Assembly (NCBI GenBank): GCA_023445705.1 | Contig: JAEXKM010000212.1 | Coordinates: 1 to 13,865 of the forward strand | DNA from: Pseudomonadota bacterium | GTDB lineage: Bacteria; Pseudomonadota; Alphaproteobacteria; Caulobacterales; Caulobacteraceae | Direction: 5' to 3' | Length of the DNA stretch: 13,865 bases | In this document: one piece after another, positions 8,033 through 13,865 of the stretch | Numbering within the stretch: position 1 is the stretch's first letter | Layout: each line of letters starts with the position of its first letter | Notes under the pieces: generated by a model | What the model saw: the letters and a program-made list of their open reading frames with translations, nothing else | What the model was told of the DNA's origin: nothing | Databases searched by the model: none | Translations under genes and position numbers: made by a program

Positions 8033-8725
8033 CTACTCCTTGATCTTGGCCGCCAGGATGCGGCCCCCGCCGACGCCCTGAAGCAGAATCGCGGTCACCA
8101 AGCCCTCCTCCTCAGAGGCCGGCAGGCGGTAGGCGGTCGGGCGGCCACGCCAGGCGCCCAGGCGGGTCAGTTCGCGCACGACGTTCCGATGCACGACGGT
8201 CTTGCCGCGGTTGTCGCCCTTCTTGACCACCACGTCGTGTTCGCGCGGGTCGTAGCGGACGAGCCACACCTCGGCGCCGCCCCTCGGGACCCGTCCCGAT
8301 CCGACATCGACCCGGCGCTCGCCGATGAAGGCCACGTCAGGCGGATCGCGAGGCGCCCCCTCGGCCACGGCGATCAGGCGATCCACCTTCTCGGTCTGCA
8401 GGCCGCCGGCCTGGGCGCGCCCGTCCACGACCACCTGCGGCGTGTAGGGTTCGCGCAGCTCCAGCCGGTCGACATAAGCCTTCTGGCGGGCGGTAAATTC
8501 GGGTCGGGCGAAGGTGTCGGGCCAGCCGAGATAGTCCCAGTAGTCCACCGCGAAGGTCAGGGCGAGCAACCCCTCGCGCTTGGCGAGCTTGCCGAGATTG
8601 GCGTTCGCCTCGCTGCAGGAGGCGCAGCCCTGCGCGGTGAACAGCTCCACCACGACAGGCGTCTTGGCGACCGCCGCAAGGGGGGCGGCCCAGAGGATCA
8701 GGCAGAAAAGCGCAGCCTTACGCAT
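8033..8725 (-). CDS. DUF1223 exported thioredoxin-fold protein
   Basis: A 230-residue exported protein of the DUF1223 family. Residues 1-20 (MRKAALFCLILWAAPLAAVA) are a signal peptide. The mature chain opens with VVVELFTAQGCASCSEANAN, giving a thioredoxin-like CxxC (Cys34 and Cys37) directly after the first beta-strand. FAVDYWDYLGWPDTFARPEF and YTPQVVVDGR follow, both family hallmarks. A periplasmic thiol-disulfide or redox role is plausible, but no biochemical function is established that I know of. The frame stays open upstream to a TTG at 8788, but that would bury the signal peptide, so the ATG at 8725 is preferred although it lacks an obvious Shine-Dalgarno. It lies downstream of acnA on the same strand, separated by the acnA terminator. 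Confidence 0.88.
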   Translation of the reverse strand: MRKAALFCLILWAAPLAAVAKTPVVVELFTAQGCASCSEANANLGKLAKREGLLALTFAVDYWDYLGWPDTFARPEFTARQKAYVDRLELREPYTPQVVVDGRAQAGGLQTEKVDRLIAVAEGAPRDPPDVAFIGERRVDVGSGRVPRGGAEVWLVRYDPREHDVVVKKGDNRGKTVVHRNVVRELTRLGAWRGRPTAYRLPASEEEGLVTAILLQGVGGGRILAAKIKE

Positions 8726-8786
8726 CGTGGCGTTATTAAGCGGACTTCCCTGGGGTTTTGATCTCAACAAGGCGTGACCGGTTTTC

Positions 8787-8825
8787 AAAGACGAAAGAGG
8801 GGGCCCGCACGGAGTGCAGGCCCCC
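8787..8825 (-). terminator. Intrinsic terminator of acnA
   Basis: Read leftwards, an 11-bp stem (8815-8825 with 8799-8809, one G-U pair) and 5-nt loop are followed by the U-rich TCTTTCGTCTTT (8798 down to 8787). It lies about 50 nt after the acnA stop. It separates acnA from the DUF1223 gene. Confidence 0.85.
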
Positions 8826-8843
8826 TTCCGATGCGTAGATCTA

Positions 8844-8862
8844 CCTCTCTGTGGGAGAGAGG
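8844..8862 (-). other. Second hairpin in the acnA 3' untranslated region
   Basis: A 7-bp stem (8844-8850 with 8856-8862) and 5-nt loop lie between the acnA stop codon and the terminator. It may protect the mRNA end; no specific role is visible. Confidence 0.4.
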
Positions 8863-8873
8863 CAATCCAAGCT

Positions 8874-11561
<2,688 letters not shown>

Positions 11562-11638
11562 GTTCAGGGATCCTTCCTCTGTTCTCGGCCGCTCTTGGAC
11601 CACATCGGGGATCGCGCGCTTTTCGAGGCGGACACACA

Positions 11639-11663
11639 GCGTACGCCCCTGCGCCGCGTACGC
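11639..11663. promoter_or_regulatory. Twin 8-bp palindromes in the acnA leader
   Basis: GCGTACGC occurs at 11639-11646 and again at 11656-11663, 17 bp apart. Each copy is self-complementary, and together they can form an 8-bp hairpin with a 9-nt loop in the acnA leader. They lie just downstream of the expected acnA transcription start, where a repressor site or leader structure could act. The function is inferred. Confidence 0.35.
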
Positions 11664-11689
11664 CCCCCAAGGTGGCGACGGCCGCGCGC

Positions 11690-11718
11690 GTCATAGCCCC
11701 TCCAAACCTAACCGTCCA
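11690..11718 (-). promoter_or_regulatory. acnA promoter (housekeeping sigma type)
   Basis: On the minus strand TGGACGG (11718-11712), a 14-bp spacer and GCTATGAC (11697-11690) match the Caulobacter housekeeping pattern TTGACGS-N10-14-GCTANAWC with one mismatch in each box. It lies about 130 nt upstream of the acnA start codon. That implies a leader of about 120 nt that includes the twin palindromes. Confidence 0.6.
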
Positions 11719-11772
11719 TGTGCGCGGGATTATTTCCTCCCCAGTTGAGAATCACCCGCAAGGAGCAGCGGC

Positions 11773-12390
11773 GTGATCGACGTCCTGAGCATTGAGAACC
11801 TGGCCCTGCGGCGGGGCGGCCGACTGCTGTTTTCCGGGCTCGACCTGCGCCTGGAGCAAGGCGAGGCCGCCGCGCTTATCGGCCGCAACGGCGCAGGCAA
11901 GACCAGCCTGCTGCGCGCCATCGCCGGATTGGTCCGAGCCGAAGACGGCCAGATCGGCTTCGGCGCCCTCGATCCGGACGAGGCGCGGGCCGGTCACATT
12001 CACTTCGCCGGGCACCAGGACGGCCAAAAGCCGGCGCGCACGGCCTGGGAAGAGCTGTCGTTCTGGACACGCTGGGCCGGCGGTTCGCACGAGGCCGCGC
12101 GGGAGGCGGCCGAGACCCTGGATCTCACCCGCCTGCTGGACCTGGAGGTCCGGCGGCTGTCGGCCGGCCAGAGGCGACGGCTTTCGCTGGCGCGGCTGCT
12201 GGCGGCGCCGCGGCCGCTGTGGCTGCTGGACGAACCCCTCAGCCCGCTGGACGCCGATTGGCGGGCGCGGTTCGGCGAACTGATGGCCAGGCATCTGGCC
12301 GGCGGCGGGCTGATCGTCGCCGCCGTGCACGATCCTTTGCCCATCGAAGCCCGACCGGTCGAGATCGCAGCCCCTGCGGAGGCCGCATGA
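11773..12390 (+). CDS. ccmA: Haem ABC exporter ATP-binding subunit CcmA
   Basis: A 205-residue ABC ATPase of the CcmABCD complex, which works with CcmC/CcmE to release haem-loaded CcmE for cytochrome c maturation. Visible: Walker A GRNGAGKT (37-44), the CcmA-typical FAGHQDGQKPARTAWEEL (Q-loop region, about 78-95), ABC signature LSAGQ (129-133), Walker B PLWLLDEP (148-155, Glu154), D-loop SPLD, and H-loop His186. The length matches CcmA (about 200 residues). The GTG start is well supported by AAGGAG (11760-11765) at 7-nt spacing. It overlaps ccmB by 4 nt (ATGA). It is divergent from acnA, and no clear promoter is visible on this strand. Confidence 0.93.
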   Translation: MIDVLSIENLALRRGGRLLFSGLDLRLEQGEAAALIGRNGAGKTSLLRAIAGLVRAEDGQIGFGALDPDEARAGHIHFAGHQDGQKPARTAWEELSFWTRWAGGSHEAAREAAETLDLTRLLDLEVRRLSAGQRRRLSLARLLAAPRPLWLLDEPLSPLDADWRARFGELMARHLAGGGLIVAAVHDPLPIEARPVEIAAPAEAA

Positions 12391-13052
12391 GCCGCGTCCT
12401 GGCCCTGTTGTCGCGCGAGACCGCCCTGGCCTGGGGACGTGGCGGCGGTCCCATGGTCTCGCTCGGCTTCTATGCCGGGGTCGCCACCCTGCTGCCGCTG
12501 GCGACCGGACCAGAGCCCGCGCGACTGGCCGCTGTCGCACCGGGAGCGGCGTGGGTCGCCCTGGCGCTCGCCGCGCTTCTCTCCCTCGACCGCCTGTTCG
12601 AACGTGATTTCGAGGATGGCGCGCTCGATCTTCTCACCCTTTCGTCCACGCCCCTGGAGATCGCCTGTGCGGTCAAGTGCCTGGGACAGTGGCTGGCCAC
12701 CGCGGCCCCCCTCGCCCTCGCCGCCCCGGTGGCGGCGATCGTCCTGGGCGCCAAGCCGCACATGGCGCCGCTGATCTTCGCATGCGCCCTGATGGGCGGC
12801 CTGGCCTTCGCCTTCGTCGGCGGCATCGGGGCCGCACTGAGCCTGGGCGCACGACGGGGCGGCCTGCTGACCGCGGTGATCGTACTGCCGCTGTTCGTCC
12901 CGCCGGTGATCTTCGGCGGCGGGGCGCTGGATGCGTTTTCCGGCGGCCTGCCCTGGCGCGCCGGCTTCGCCCTGCTGGCCGCCTATGCCGCCGGCGCCGT
13001 CGCGCTCGGCCCCATCGCCATGGCTGCGGCCTGCCGCAACGCCCTCAGCTAA
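12387..13052 (+). CDS. ccmB: Haem ABC exporter permease subunit CcmB
   Basis: A 221-residue integral membrane protein (family norm about 220) that forms the permease part of CcmABCD. Several hydrophobic helices are visible: GPMVSLGFYAGVATLLPLA, AAWVALALAALLSL, WLATAAPLALAAPVAAIVL, LIFACALMGGLAFAFVGGI, LLTAVIVLPLFVPPVIFGGG and the C-terminal GFALLAAYAAGAVALGPIA. The CcmB-typical cytoplasmic segment DRLFERDFEDGALDLLTLSS follows the second helix. The start overlaps the ccmA stop (ATGA), so translation is coupled. ccmC does not follow; instead the gene ends tail to tail with a leftward gene, sharing 4 nt (CTAA) at the stops. Confidence 0.92.
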   Translation: MSRVLALLSRETALAWGRGGGPMVSLGFYAGVATLLPLATGPEPARLAAVAPGAAWVALALAALLSLDRLFERDFEDGALDLLTLSSTPLEIACAVKCLGQWLATAAPLALAAPVAAIVLGAKPHMAPLIFACALMGGLAFAFVGGIGAALSLGARRGGLLTAVIVLPLFVPPVIFGGGALDAFSGGLPWRAGFALLAAYAAGAVALGPIAMAAACRNALS

Positions 13053-13504
13053 TCGCCGGCGCGCGGCGGCTTCGGCTGCCACATGGCGTTGACGATCACC
13101 CAGCGCTCGCCGAAGCGGCCGAGGTGGAAGTAGTCGACGAACCACGGTGTCTCGACCCGCGCCACGGCGACGTCGCCGCTGATGTCGAGCACCCTGACCT
13201 GCCGGTCCCACTGATCGCGCTGGGTCTTGAGCGTGCCGCGGCGGGTCAGTTCGACCAGCTCCTCCTTGCTCATCCGGCGCAGGCCCAGGATCTCGTCGGG
13301 ATCAGGCTTCACCGCGCGCTTGGCGAGATCCGGGTGCAGCGACCGCGCGACCCGGTCGGGGTCGCCTTCGAGTTGGCCGTCCACATAGTCGTAGGCCACC
13401 GCCTCGACACGCTTGACGATCACCGGGTCCAGGTCGGCCGCCAACGCCGCCGAGGCTGGGCCGAGGCCACAGACGATGATCAAGGCCGCGAGGATACTGC
13501 GCAT
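13049..13504 (-). CDS. Exported NTF2-like / putative lumazine-binding domain protein
   Basis: A 151-residue protein. Residues 1-23 (MRSILAALIIVCGLGPASAA onward) are a signal peptide ending near ALAAD. The mature part matches the NTF2-like fold as seen in putative lumazine-binding (Lumazine_bd_2) proteins: N-terminal helices with AVAYDYVDGQLEGDPDRVAR and SLHPDLAKR, then the strand-rich VRVLDISGDVAVARVETPWF and the closing VDYFHLGRFGERWVIVNAMW. This is typical of small periplasmic ligand-binding or scaffold domains; no catalytic residues can be assigned. The ATG at 13504 has GGGAGA 7 nt upstream. It is convergent with ccmB (4-nt overlap) and divergent from the next gene. Confidence 0.82.
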   Translation of the reverse strand: MRSILAALIIVCGLGPASAALAADLDPVIVKRVEAVAYDYVDGQLEGDPDRVARSLHPDLAKRAVKPDPDEILGLRRMSKEELVELTRRGTLKTQRDQWDRQVRVLDISGDVAVARVETPWFVDYFHLGRFGERWVIVNAMWQPKPPRAGD

Positions 13505-13536
13505 GGTTTCGTCTCCCGCTTGCTCTCCGGCCGTCC

Positions 13537-13567
13537 GATCTAGGCGAGACGGCGCGGCCGCGCGCAA
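13537..13567 (-). promoter_or_regulatory. Candidate promoter for the NTF2-like gene
   Basis: On the minus strand TTGCGCG (13567-13561), 16 bp and CCTAGATC (13544-13537) approximate the Caulobacter -35 and -10 boxes; the -10 matches all but its first base. It lies about 33 nt before the start codon. The spacer is longer than typical, so this is tentative. Confidence 0.35.
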
Positions 13568-13582
13568 CGTCCTCGACGAAAT

Positions 13583-13605
13583 GGATTCCAGCCGCGACGG
13601 AATCC
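13583..13605. promoter_or_regulatory. Dyad with a GANTC site in each arm
   Basis: GGATTCC (13583-13589) and GGAATCC (13599-13605) form a perfect 7-bp inverted repeat across 9 bp. Each arm contains a GANTC methylation site (GATTC at 13584-13588, GAATC at 13600-13604). It lies between two divergent exported-protein genes and could be an operator, possibly methylation-sensitive. The function is inferred. Confidence 0.4.
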
Positions 13606-13658
13606 GCCGGCTCCCCCGTTGAACAGTTCGAGGGACAGTTAGTGGAGCTACCAGACCG

Positions 13659-13865
13659 ATGACCTTCAACAAGTTTGCGCCCTTGGCCCTCGGCGGCGTT
13701 CTGATCGCCGGCGCCATGGCCAGCGCCAGCGCCGCCCAGCAGCCTCCGGCCGCCCCGGCGCAGGCCGGCCCGGACGCTCGTCGCGGCCCGGCCGGCGAAT
13801 GGCGTCGCCCCGATCCGGCCGCCATGGCCGCGCGTCGAACCGATCATCTGCGCGCCGCCCTGCAG
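13659..13865 (+). CDS. Exported protein, possibly Spy/CpxP-like (LTXXQ family), 3' truncated by window edge
   Basis: The first 69 codons of a gene that runs off the window. The ATG at 13659 is preceded by GGAG (13644-13647) at 11-nt spacing. Residues 1-26 (MTFNKFAPLALGGVLIAGAM, then ASASAA) are a signal peptide with likely cleavage before QQPP. The mature start is Pro/Ala-rich (QQPPAAPAQAGPDARRG) and turns basic and helical (PDPAAMAARRTDHLRAALQ). This resembles the N-terminus of periplasmic Spy/CpxP-like proteins with LTXXQ motifs, in which a helix ending in LRAxLxLxPxQ follows. The diagnostic motif would lie beyond the window, so the family call is tentative while the exported nature is clear. 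Confidence 0.6.
   Translation, partial: MTFNKFAPLALGGVLIAGAMASASAAQQPPAAPAQAGPDARRGPAGEWRRPDPAAMAARRTDHLRAALQ

Noticed and set aside
7875..8081. A 68-codon + strand frame in the DUF2794-DUF1223 gap
   Set aside because: It starts at TTG without a ribosome site. Its Pro-rich content comes from the C-runs, and it runs into the opposite-strand DUF1223 gene. The region is better explained as structured RNA.
8726..8788. N-terminal extension of the DUF1223 protein to a TTG
   Set aside because: It would place 21 residues before a complete signal peptide and start beside the acnA terminator.
11562..11603. 14-codon N-terminal extension of AcnA
   Set aside because: The AGGAAGGA ribosome site lies inside it and points to the ATG at 11561.

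Overview
The window is very GC-rich chromosomal DNA of an alphaproteobacterium, most likely a member of the Caulobacterales (Caulobacter or Phenylobacterium type). This rests on the gene families present (DUF2794, DUF1223, DUF2237, a Caulobacter-like aconitase and the SucB/Lpd pair), a promoter in front of acnA that fits the Caulobacter housekeeping pattern TTGACGS-N10-14-GCTANAWC, and paired GANTC (CcrM-type) sites. It is an ordinary core region with central-carbon and cell-envelope housekeeping genes. There are no tRNA or rRNA genes, insertion sequences, phage genes, CRISPR arrays or defence islands.

Layout. 1-2324 (+) holds the 3' part of sucB (E2 of 2-oxoglutarate dehydrogenase) and complete lpdA (E3), separated by a terminator-like hairpin. 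2403-3697 (+) holds a 91-residue secreted protein of unknown function and, 2 nt later, an atypical protein-kinase-fold protein. 3694-5330 (-) is a tight pair read leftwards: a CitE-like acyl-CoA lyase overlapping by 4 nt an exported proline-rich protein, which collides tail to tail with the kinase gene (4-nt overlap of stop codons). 5388-5771 (+) is a DUF2237 protein, followed by a strong GC hairpin and a REP-like palindromic element. 5875-6411 (-) is thpR, divergent from a Bax-inhibitor-1 family membrane protein (6530-7279, +) with a clear intrinsic terminator. 7376-7711 (-) is a DUF2794 protein.

7712-8032 is a gene-free stretch of 321 bp. It contains a candidate structured RNA: two long stem-loops with C-rich loops, including CCTCCC motifs that could pair with Shine-Dalgarno sequences. 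This is the least explained element in the window. 8033-8725 (-) is a DUF1223 periplasmic thioredoxin-fold protein, and 8874-11561 (-) is acnA with its own terminator and promoter. Divergent from acnA is the cytochrome c maturation pair ccmA-ccmB (11773-13052, +), which is not followed by ccmC. ccmB collides tail to tail (4-nt overlap) with an exported NTF2/lumazine-binding-like protein (13049-13504, -). The window ends in the first 69 codons of an exported, possibly Spy/CpxP-like protein (13659 onward, +).

Functionally, sucB, lpdA and acnA belong to the TCA cycle and the CitE homologue to acyl-CoA C-C lyase chemistry. ccmAB supports haem handling for c-type cytochromes, and several small exported proteins have unknown roles. 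Apart from the candidate RNA, the items most worth a second look are the kinase-fold gene with its small secreted neighbour, the sucB-lpdA hairpin, the split ccm cluster, and a dyad carrying a GANTC site in each arm at 13583-13605.
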